From assembly GCA_046294845.1 (NCBI GenBank), contig JBKBNU010000001.1, forward strand, positions 124,001 through 188,000: DNA of 64,000 bases. The letters are read 5' to 3'. Shown here in pieces: positions 9,317 through 17,098 of this stretch (position 1 is its first letter; every line of letters begins with the position of its first letter). Below the pieces are notes generated by a model. The model was not told where the DNA came from. It did no database searches and worked only from the letters and a program-made list of their open reading frames with translations. Source of the stretch: Micavibrio_C sp046294845 (GTDB lineage: Bacteria > Pseudomonadota > Alphaproteobacteria > Micavibrionales > Micavibrionaceae). The translations under genes were made by a program, and so were the position numbers.

Positions 9317-12064
9317 TTATTCCTTCGATCTCACAGCCGCAGTTCCTTGGGCAACAGCACCCTGCAAGCCCTGCGCTGCCTGCTGCAGATCAGACGTAAC
9401 CATATTCGTACCAACACTCATCTTCATCATCAGACCATCCGGGCCAGTGCTGGACTGGTCGGTGAAGCCGCTAACATCTGTACCCAGCCATCTCATAATC
9501 TGGCTTGGAATAAGATCGATAAGCTTGAAACTCGACATACCCAGCAAGTAAACAAAGATGGCATACATAATGGTGAAGAATAACTGATCAATCGCCCCGC
9601 GCAGGGAGTTGATACCACCGGTTTCTGTTGCTACAAGCGTTTTGGCATCTGCCGCGCTATAACCCGTGACGTTTGAAACAACCAACTGCCATATCTCGTT
9701 CAGAATTTTGACCTGAGCCGCATAAATTGTAATAGCCGCAAGAAGACTGAAGACGATTAATATCGGGCGAAGGAAAATTTCCAAAATCATGAAATAACCA
9801 CCGCGCGCAGCATCACCGGGGAGACTTTCACCATCGATCCGAATATGCGCCAAGGCCCAGAGAGGCACAGCGACAATGGACTCAAAAATCCCCTTAATCC
9901 AGCCACCAACGGCAAAGAAATAATAAAGAAATGGCAAAAACGGCAACACATAAAACATCAGGAAGCCGATAGAAAGCGTCATCATCCCGACCTGCACAAA
10001 GAAAGCACCAAGATTAAGACCAAGCTTACCCAACGGTTCCAGATCTTTTGACAGGTTGGCAAGCCCTCCCCCTATACCAGCAGCAAAACCACTACCCAGA
10101 TTACGAATAGCCGTTTCCATCATACTTTTTCCCATCGCTGTCAGCGCAGCCAAGGGATGAATATCCGTATTGTCGGAAAGATTGAACAGGCCTTCCGTAC
10201 CGAAGAACATATTGATGATGTCGATATAGGGGTTAATACCCTCAGTCGGAACTTCTGTATAGGAATTACCCCACGAGCGGAAAGCCACGTTTAATGTACG
10301 GGCGATGATTTCATCCTCAGCAGGATCAAATTTGATTTTCTTGTCAGTTGCAATCTCAACGTTAAAGCGCTCGGGTCCCGATCCGGACTCCCTGAACTTT
10401 ACACGCTCTGCCTTAACGAATTCCATGACTTCCGGATAATTCGAAACAGATGGCATGGTATTCGCAGCACCCAAAAGCGTGCCATTCAACCGTGCGATAT
10501 TGTTGTACCATATCCCTGCTGCGGCCCAGCCATAATCATCCATCACTGTCCAGGCCGGACTGGTAACCTGCAGGGCAATACCCGCCGTGATTAATGTATC
10601 AATCCGTGTTTCGTAACAGTTTCTAATTCTGTTCAGATAGTCGGAGTCAGGAATAACAGCCGCCGGATCCTGCGGTTCTTCAGGCGAACTTGCATCAAAG
10701 CGGTAGCGTGGCAAATAGCGTTTGCCGAAACCTATCCCCATCTGGCGGAAACTTAAACCCGGGCAGTAATTAAAGCCGTTGGCAATATCATCCCACAGGG
10801 AATATATCAGATCATGATAACCGGAAAGGATATGACGCGAACCGGGAGAGTTCACATCGTCAACGTCTGTCACGCGCAGAACTATTTCCCCGCAAACCGG
10901 TTTCACATATCCCGGATAGTTTGTATGAACAGGATCACCGGATGATGTTGTCTCATAAAGGCCAAAAACATAGTGCAGATCCCCATAATTGGCTCTTTCT
11001 ACGGCTGTTGTATAGGTAGATGTACTTAACGGCATACGCATCGCCGCACTCATCTCTTCCGGAAAAATAAGATAGGCGTTAATATCCTTATTCTTCATCG
11101 ACGCATAGGCAATTTTACAGGTCGAGAGGACGGTTCCGAACTCCATCAAGGTGTTCACAGGGGGCGTATTCGGATTGGCGATAAGGTCGGCAGGATCACC
11201 CAAAATGGTCAGCGCTCCAGCCGCCTTTGATTCAGCCAGAAAAAGATTCCAGCCATTTGTAGCAAAACCGGACCCCCACTTGGCAGCATAAAGAACGACG
11301 TATTGGGCTGCATTCAGCCCATTCGCAATCGGAATCAGGAGAGCAATCGCCATAATCATACGGATCGGCGCCCACAGGGCATTAAAACGTTTCCCGAAAG
11401 GTGTACCGGATTCCGCAGTTTCCAGCAGAATGGCCACGGCAAAATATGAGAATATCAGCATGGCAATCACAAGAAGACCGACGCTATATATCTGCAGCAT
11501 CGTTCTCAGACCCTCATGGAAGGGTAACGGGAATTCTTGTGCCGGATGCGGATGCGGACTTGAAGGGAAACAATCAACCTCTTGCGCAACGCAGGAGCCG
11601 AAGAAATGGTTACCCGCCCCATCGGGTGGTATACCAAAAACCAGATCCAGTAAAATAAACGCTACATCATCTGTCGGGTTGGCGGTGTCAAGGAAGGTTG
11701 TCGGCAAGGGTGGCCCGGCGTAAGCCGCCTGTGATATCAGTACGAATGCAAGAATACAAAACTGTATAAAACAGATCCCGACACCGACAAGGACAATAAA
11801 GAAAATAGCAAACTGGTCGGCCTGACAACGCTGGGTCATTATATGACGCCAGACCTCGCTGATCACATCCGTAACGCCATAACGGCCAAAATTCTGGTAA
11901 TTCAGGTAAGGATGGCCGAAAGGCAGCAAACGGGCCGCCCGAAATATCTGCGCCATATAGCAAGAGACATGGCTAAATCCACCACCCATAAGAGTGCGCA
12001 TCCGGGGTATAATCCCCGGAAGTGCTGCATACTTAAAAACTTGGCCTGCGGTTATCTTGCTCAT
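9317..12064 (-). CDS. DotA/TraY-like polytopic membrane protein, paralog 2 of 4
   Basis: This 915-residue paralog keeps the N-terminal 'ALPGIIPRMRTLMGGGFSHV', 'LLPFGHPYLNYQNFGRYGV', two helices, 'VAFILLDLVFGIP', and 'TPFGKRFNALWAPIRMIMAI'. The soluble region (about 275-630) contains 'GIWYNNIARLNG' and 'DIHPLAALTAMGKSMMETAIRN'. The C-terminal helices contain 'FLPFLYYFFAVGGWIKGIFE' and 'MSSFKLIDLIPSQIMRWLG'. It carries a paralog-specific stretch near residues 435-480 rich in Arg/Tyr/Cys (NYCPG, RNCYE) and a His/Pro loop near 180. The start codon ATG at 12064 has only a weak Shine-Dalgarno, so translation may depend on coupling to the preceding gene (gap 25 bp). Confidence 0.72.
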   Translation of the reverse strand: MSKITAGQVFKYAALPGIIPRMRTLMGGGFSHVSCYMAQIFRAARLLPFGHPYLNYQNFGRYGVTDVISEVWRHIMTQRCQADQFAIFFIVLVGVGICFIQFCILAFVLISQAAYAGPPLPTTFLDTANPTDDVAFILLDLVFGIPPDGAGNHFFGSCVAQEVDCFPSSPHPHPAQEFPLPFHEGLRTMLQIYSVGLLVIAMLIFSYFAVAILLETAESGTPFGKRFNALWAPIRMIMAIALLIPIANGLNAAQYVVLYAAKWGSGFATNGWNLFLAESKAAGALTILGDPADLIANPNTPPVNTLMEFGTVLSTCKIAYASMKNKDINAYLIFPEEMSAAMRMPLSTSTYTTAVERANYGDLHYVFGLYETTSSGDPVHTNYPGYVKPVCGEIVLRVTDVDDVNSPGSRHILSGYHDLIYSLWDDIANGFNYCPGLSFRQMGIGFGKRYLPRYRFDASSPEEPQDPAAVIPDSDYLNRIRNCYETRIDTLITAGIALQVTSPAWTVMDDYGWAAAGIWYNNIARLNGTLLGAANTMPSVSNYPEVMEFVKAERVKFRESGSGPERFNVEIATDKKIKFDPAEDEIIARTLNVAFRSWGNSYTEVPTEGINPYIDIINMFFGTEGLFNLSDNTDIHPLAALTAMGKSMMETAIRNLGSGFAAGIGGGLANLSKDLEPLGKLGLNLGAFFVQVGMMTLSIGFLMFYVLPFLPFLYYFFAVGGWIKGIFESIVAVPLWALAHIRIDGESLPGDAARGGYFMILEIFLRPILIVFSLLAAITIYAAQVKILNEIWQLVVSNVTGYSAADAKTLVATETGGINSLRGAIDQLFFTIMYAIFVYLLGMSSFKLIDLIPSQIMRWLGTDVSGFTDQSSTGPDGLMMKMSVGTNMVTSDLQQAAQGLQGAVAQGTAAVRSKE

Positions 12065-12089
12065 TTCAGCTTTATCGGACTTTCACAGA

Positions 12090-14963
12090 TCACTCTTCTT
12101 TGCTACCTGCCATACCCTGATTGTTGCCTCCACCGGGTTTGGCAGGCGTACCGTGTGCAGTTGCTCCTGCCCTGCCGCCGCTCATCATTTTGTCAAGCAT
12201 CCCTACCGGCACACCGGCGACATTACCCGCAGCCTTGGCACCCGCCACCATGGCACCGGTCGCACGGTTAGCCATGGCAGCGCCACCGAAGGCAGCGTAG
12301 CTGACAAAGCCCTGAACGCTGCTTTCGTTGCTCTCGGCAAAGGTATGAACACCATGACCCATCCAGCGCAGAATATTGTTAGGCACCAAATCAATCATCT
12401 TGAAGGATGACAAACCGATCATATAAACAATGACCGCATAGATCAGGGTAAAGAAGAATTCATCGATAATTGCCCGCTTGAATTCAATACCAACAATTGA
12501 CGGACCCTTTTTAGGAGCATCGGTATCAAAGCCTGTCAGGCTGTTTGTTACCAACGGGAAGATACCATTCAAGGTTTTTACCATGGCCGCGAAGATAGCA
12601 ATACTGGCCAATAGCCCGAAGACCGTCAAAATTGGTCTGACAAAAATCTCGAATATCAGGAAGTAGCCATTAAGAGCCGTATCAGCGTGCAAGCCATGCC
12701 CGTCAATTCGCAAGTGCGCGAGCGCCCAAAGCGGGACACCGACCATAGCTTCGAAGATAGACTTGATCCAGCTGCCGACAGCAAAGAAGAAGTACATGAA
12801 CGGCAGGAAAGGCAACACATAATAAAGCATAAACCCGACCGAAAGTCCGATGGTTGTCAATGACACCATCATGCTGGCCAGTGAACCGAATGCCGCGCCC
12901 ATGTGCTTGTTCAGGATCTCTGTGGCACCACCCATAAACGAGAAGGCCAGAGCGGCTGTCAGGTTACGGATGGCAGACTCAATAATACTTTTACCAATAC
13001 CGGATAGTTGTGCCATCGGATGGATGTCGGCAGTTTCACGCAAGGTGAACAGACCTTGCAGACCAAACACAGCACTCAAGGTATCAAAAAATACGTTGCC
13101 GCTGGCACGGGCCTCAATCACGGCCGAGTTATCATAGGCCAAAAGATATTTGTAAACGTTACAAAGCAAATCGGCGATCGGCCGCTCGGCCGCGATAAGG
13201 TTGATATCCTTTGCACGGTCTTTATTCGCAAGATAAGGGCAGTATCTCTCAACCGCATTAATGTTCTGGTCGGTACCGCTGCGCTGGCCTTCCACTTCCT
13301 TCATAATCAAAGGCATCGATTTAACCGAAGGCACATTAATGGCTGCCGAGAATAAAGAGCCGTTCCATTCGGCGATACGGTTATACCATATGCCGGCCCC
13401 GCCCCACCCGCGCTTGGCAATATCGGCGTTCACAGTAAAATCAAGGGCGGCAATCGCATCATCACGGGCATCATCAAGATAAGTATCAAAATATCCCTGA
13501 TAATCATTACTTAATGTGTTCATATAGGCTGATGAAGGTAACTCGGGGCTTCTTCCCGCCACACTGATGGCAGCTACAGCCTGACAGCTCCCTACATCGG
13601 CACCCGCGATTGAAGATATAACATTGTTCGGGTGGCAAGGCCCTCCAAACTCCTGTGTGTAGACAGGCACATAGATAGAATTGGCCTTGAAGGCAAACTC
13701 GTCAATCCAAGGATCCCACCACATAAAATAGGTGAATTCATCGAAATAGGCAGCCTGAATCGTTCTGGCACCGGGGTTTGTGACATCGCTCGTTGTCAGA
13801 ACCACTTCACCACAGAATGGCTTAACCTTACCCGTGTACTTATCGTATTCAGGAATATCGGCATAGTGGCCAAACACAACCAGAACATCACCATTATTGT
13901 AGAAATCCAGCGCATCTTGCCACAGAACAGAGCCGCCAGAATCAACTTCCTGATGCTGGGGACCTGTAGGTGTGGTTTTCACCAAGTAGGGACGGATATC
14001 AACACCCTGATTGCGATAGACTGTTTCGTAAGCCACAGCACAGGTTCTGGCCATCACCATAAATTTGATCAGGTGGGAAACTTCCTGCGATTTCGGTCTG
14101 GAAATCATAGCCTCATCGCACCAGCCGATCGGGTTGTTTACACCACCCGTTGTACAGCCACCACCACCAGCCGCAATAACAGTCGCGTTATATTCGTTCC
14201 ACGCATTGGTCGCAAAACTGGAGCCGAATTTAGCCGCATACAAAACAATATATTGGGCGCTGTTATAGCCATAGTTAATCGGCACCAGCAAACCGACAGC
14301 TGTCACAAGACGGATGGGTGCCCAGACGCTATCAAATCGCTTGCCAAACGGCGTGCCGGTTTGCGCTGTCTCGGCCACCAAAATGATGATGTAATAAAGC
14401 AGGATAAACAAAGCCACGATCAACATGGCTTGTGAATAGAATTGGAACAAGGCCTGCAAACCAGCACTGAACGGCGTCATACCAATAATAGCAGGATCAA
14501 ACTGTGAGCCATATAAGTTGGGGACAGCAAAAACACGGTCCAGCAGCATATAAGCGATATCTTCGTCGGGCAAAGGCGTCTCGAACAGGGACGCAAAAGA
14601 CGGGCCCGCAAAAGCTGGCTCAAGAATAAGGCTGGCAATCAGGAGCGCAAACTGCCCCAGCATCAAGACAAAAGCTGTCAGCAACATAAAGTAGATGACA
14701 ACCTGATCGATATGCTTGCGGTCAAAACGAAGACGGCGACCGGCTTCGGCCATCACATGGTGAATGCCAAAACGGCCCCTGTTGGCGCTATTCAGGTAGG
14801 GGTGTGTAGCCGGTAAAAGGCCCACAGCGGCATAAATCGCCGCCATAAGCGATGCCAGCCAGCTAAAACCGTCAGCAAAAAAGGAACGCACGCGGGGAAT
14901 GACCCCCGGCAACATGGTGTAGGTCAAAACCTGCTTGGTGTTAACGCCTTGAACTAACTTCAC
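12090..14963 (-). CDS. DotA/TraY-like polytopic membrane protein, paralog 1 of 4 (first gene of operon)
   Basis: At 957 residues this is the longest paralog and the first transcribed. Helices are near 33-50, 86-114, 176-198 and 215-230. A soluble domain spans about 255-645, followed by a C-terminal membrane block with 'FMYFFFAVGSWIKSIFEAMV' and 'LSSFKMIDLVPNNILRWMGH'. A Gly-rich insert with two cysteines (GGGGCTTGG...GWCDE, about 266-284) is absent from the others. The tail of about 70 residues is Ala/Gly-rich. The chosen start is GTG at 14963 with no good Shine-Dalgarno. AT-rich DNA upstream (14990-15060) is the likely promoter region. Similarity to DotA/TraY (type IVB) is by motif recognition, not by search. 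Confidence 0.7.
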   Translation of the reverse strand: MKLVQGVNTKQVLTYTMLPGVIPRVRSFFADGFSWLASLMAAIYAAVGLLPATHPYLNSANRGRFGIHHVMAEAGRRLRFDRKHIDQVVIYFMLLTAFVLMLGQFALLIASLILEPAFAGPSFASLFETPLPDEDIAYMLLDRVFAVPNLYGSQFDPAIIGMTPFSAGLQALFQFYSQAMLIVALFILLYYIIILVAETAQTGTPFGKRFDSVWAPIRLVTAVGLLVPINYGYNSAQYIVLYAAKFGSSFATNAWNEYNATVIAAGGGGCTTGGVNNPIGWCDEAMISRPKSQEVSHLIKFMVMARTCAVAYETVYRNQGVDIRPYLVKTTPTGPQHQEVDSGGSVLWQDALDFYNNGDVLVVFGHYADIPEYDKYTGKVKPFCGEVVLTTSDVTNPGARTIQAAYFDEFTYFMWWDPWIDEFAFKANSIYVPVYTQEFGGPCHPNNVISSIAGADVGSCQAVAAISVAGRSPELPSSAYMNTLSNDYQGYFDTYLDDARDDAIAALDFTVNADIAKRGWGGAGIWYNRIAEWNGSLFSAAINVPSVKSMPLIMKEVEGQRSGTDQNINAVERYCPYLANKDRAKDINLIAAERPIADLLCNVYKYLLAYDNSAVIEARASGNVFFDTLSAVFGLQGLFTLRETADIHPMAQLSGIGKSIIESAIRNLTAALAFSFMGGATEILNKHMGAAFGSLASMMVSLTTIGLSVGFMLYYVLPFLPFMYFFFAVGSWIKSIFEAMVGVPLWALAHLRIDGHGLHADTALNGYFLIFEIFVRPILTVFGLLASIAIFAAMVKTLNGIFPLVTNSLTGFDTDAPKKGPSIVGIEFKRAIIDEFFFTLIYAVIVYMIGLSSFKMIDLVPNNILRWMGHGVHTFAESNESSVQGFVSYAAFGGAAMANRATGAMVAGAKAAGNVAGVPVGMLDKMMSGGRAGATAHGTPAKPGGGNNQGMAGSKEE

Positions 14964-15066
14964 TTTTTATGACAAAGCCCCCGTAATACTACTCCATCCA
15001 TAGTATCATACCGCCAGATACATAAAATTTTATTTAATTATTTTACTATAAACATAATAGCAGAAA

Positions 15067-15090
15067 GCTGGTTCTTTTACCAGAACCAGC
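15067..15090 (-). terminator. Probable terminator after ettA
   Basis: A perfect 9-bp stem GCTGGTTCT/AGAACCAGC with a 6-nt loop lies 39 bp beyond the ettA stop. On the - strand the U tract is weak (TTTCTG), so efficiency is uncertain. It insulates ettA from the DotA/TraY-like operon. Confidence 0.6.
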
Positions 15091-15128
15091 CTTCAAAAAG
15101 CATTTTATTTTCAATAATTAAGTCTGTA

Positions 15129-16808
15129 TTAAGCCGCTCTAGTCAAAGGCTTATATTTGATCCGGTGAGGCTGATCTGCATCTTTACCGAGACGGCGCTG
15201 ACGGTCTTTCTCATAATCCTCATAGTTACCCTCGAACCAGACAACCTGCGAGTCACCTTCGAAGGCCAAAATATGAGTGGCCAAACGATCAAGGAACGCA
15301 CGGTCGTGCGAAATAATCACCGCACAACCGGGGAAGCCTTCCAGAGCCTCTTCCAAAGCTGACAGTGTTTCCGTATCCAGATCGTTGGTCGGTTCGTCGA
15401 GGAGCAGAACGTTGGAACCGGATTTCAGCATCTTGGCCAAATGGACGCGGTTGCGTTCCCCGCCTGAAAGCTGGCCCACTTTTTTCTGCTGGTCGGGACC
15501 ACGGAAATTGAATGACCCCACATAGGCACGGGATTGCATTTTAATCCGGCCAAGTTCAAGGATATCAAGACCATCCGAGATTTCTTCCCAAACGGTTTTA
15601 TTCGGATCAAGGGAATCTCGGCTCTGATCGACATAGCCCAGCTTCACGTTATCCGAGACCTTGAACGTACCCTTATCAGGAGTTTCCTGTCCGGTAATCA
15701 TACGGAACAAGGTTGTTTTACCGGCACCGTTCGGACCAATCACGCCTACAATACCGCCCGGCGGCAGTTTGAAGGACAAATCTTCGATCAACAAACGATC
15801 GCCAAAACCCTTACTGATACCGCTGGCATCAATAACCGTCTCACCCAAACGCGGCGGTGTCGGAATAACAATCTGTGTACCGCGCGTATCCTGCTTTTGT
15901 GATTGCGCCAGCAAATCATCATAGGCAGATACACGGGCCTTGGATTTCTTGCGGCGACCTTCAGGTGTGCCTCTGATCCATTCCAGCTCTTTGGCCAAAG
16001 TTTTTTGCAATTCGTCTTCTTCCTTGGCCTCTTGCAGCATACGCTTACGCTTGGCTTCGAGGTAAGCAGAGTAGTTACCCTCATAAGGAATACCGCGACC
16101 ACGGTCGATTTCGAGAATCCAGCCCGTGACATTATCAAGGAAGTAACGATCGTGGGTTACCATCACAACGGTTCCCTCATAATCACCCAGGAAGCGCTGC
16201 AACCACGCCACACTTTCGGCATCAAGGTGGTTGGTAGGCTCGTCAAGCAGCAACATATCGGGCTTTTCCAGCAACAAACGGCACAAAGCCACACGGCGGC
16301 GTTCACCACCCGAGAGCTTGGTCACATCAGCATCCGGTGCCGGACAACGCAAGGCATCCATCGCAATTTCGATGGTGCGGTCAAGTTCCCAGCCATTCAC
16401 AGCATCGATCTTTTCCTGCAGATCGCCCATCTCGGCCATCAGCTTGTCGTAGTCGGCATCAGGTTCGGCCATTTCCATACCGATCGCATTGAAGCGGTCA
16501 ACCATCGCCTTGACGGGGGCCATACCCTCCATCACGTTTTCGAAAACATTTTTCTTGGGATCAAGCTGCGGTTCCTGCGCCAGATAACCTACACGTGCGG
16601 ACTTGGCGGCCCATGCCTCGCCAGTATATTCCTTATCAATCCCGCCCATTATTTTTAGCAAGGTCGATTTACCAGCCCCGTTCGGACCGAGCACACCAAT
16701 CTTGGCCCCGGGAAAGAAGCTCAACGTAATATTTTCCAGAACCTTTTTCCCGCCAGGATAGGTTTTGGACAAGCTGTTCATCACATAGACATATTCGTAA
16801 GAGGCCAT
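15129..16808 (-). CDS. ettA: EttA, energy-dependent translational throttle ABC-F ATPase
   Basis: EttA binds the ribosomal E site and gates the first elongation step according to ATP/ADP ratio; it is soluble and has no membrane domain. The 559-residue length matches the family (about 555). Two ABC cassettes are complete: Walker A GPNGAGKST at about residues 40-48 and again at about 360-368; signatures LSGGERRRVALCR and LSGGERNRVHLAK; Walker B LLLDEPTNHLD and LLLDEPTNDLD. The EttA-type arm and the linker 'KELEWIRGTPEGRRKKSKAR' lie between. The first ten codons form the left att repeat of the adjacent island, so everything upstream of the ATG is island DNA. The current Shine-Dalgarno (GGAATCAATAAG) is poorer than the stranded original near 26770. 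Confidence 0.95.
   Translation of the reverse strand: MASYEYVYVMNSLSKTYPGGKKVLENITLSFFPGAKIGVLGPNGAGKSTLLKIMGGIDKEYTGEAWAAKSARVGYLAQEPQLDPKKNVFENVMEGMAPVKAMVDRFNAIGMEMAEPDADYDKLMAEMGDLQEKIDAVNGWELDRTIEIAMDALRCPAPDADVTKLSGGERRRVALCRLLLEKPDMLLLDEPTNHLDAESVAWLQRFLGDYEGTVVMVTHDRYFLDNVTGWILEIDRGRGIPYEGNYSAYLEAKRKRMLQEAKEEDELQKTLAKELEWIRGTPEGRRKKSKARVSAYDDLLAQSQKQDTRGTQIVIPTPPRLGETVIDASGISKGFGDRLLIEDLSFKLPPGGIVGVIGPNGAGKTTLFRMITGQETPDKGTFKVSDNVKLGYVDQSRDSLDPNKTVWEEISDGLDILELGRIKMQSRAYVGSFNFRGPDQQKKVGQLSGGERNRVHLAKMLKSGSNVLLLDEPTNDLDTETLSALEEALEGFPGCAVIISHDRAFLDRLATHILAFEGDSQVVWFEGNYEDYEKDRQRRLGKDADQPHRIKYKPLTRAA
16778..16808. repeat. attL: left 31-bp direct repeat (start of functional ettA)
   Basis: Identical to 26730-26760. 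It holds the ettA start codon (CAT at 16806-16808 on the + strand) and codons 2-10. Bases on either side differ between the copies, which defines the repeat ends. Confidence 0.9.
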
Positions 16809-16845
16809 CTTATTGATTCCATTAGTAAATTTATTGCCATTTTTA

Positions 16846-16868
16846 TCTGTGTAGAAACTGTGCAGATT
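16846..16868. repeat. Putative integrase arm-type site, left end
   Basis: A 23-bp sequence identical to 26609-26631 lies 37 bp inside the left repeat, in the same orientation. It contains CTGTGCAG, which recurs twice near the right end (26660-26679). Paired short repeats inside both att regions are typical of tyrosine-recombinase arm sites; binding is inferred. Confidence 0.6.
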
Positions 16869-17098
16869 GCAGTCTTTACAGATTCAACACAACAACCATT
16901 CAAGTCATTGATATAAAACGATATTTTATATATCAGGCTAAAACACGAATTTTGGGGACTATTTCAGGGTTTCACCCCTGCTCAAGCGCCTAACCAGCCC
17001 AGCCCTTAAACTTGCGCATAACATCAAAAAATCAGCATGAATGGAAATACATATATATTGAGAATGGCCTGAAAACTCAACGTACAAATCTAGCCCTA
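16869..17098. other. Intergenic left end of island
   Basis: Non-coding stretch between the left att region and the relaxase gene stop. It is AT-rich with no convincing ORF and no strong hairpin after the relaxase gene. It should contain whatever promoter now drives ettA (read leftwards); no unambiguous -35/-10 pair was found. Confidence 0.4.
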
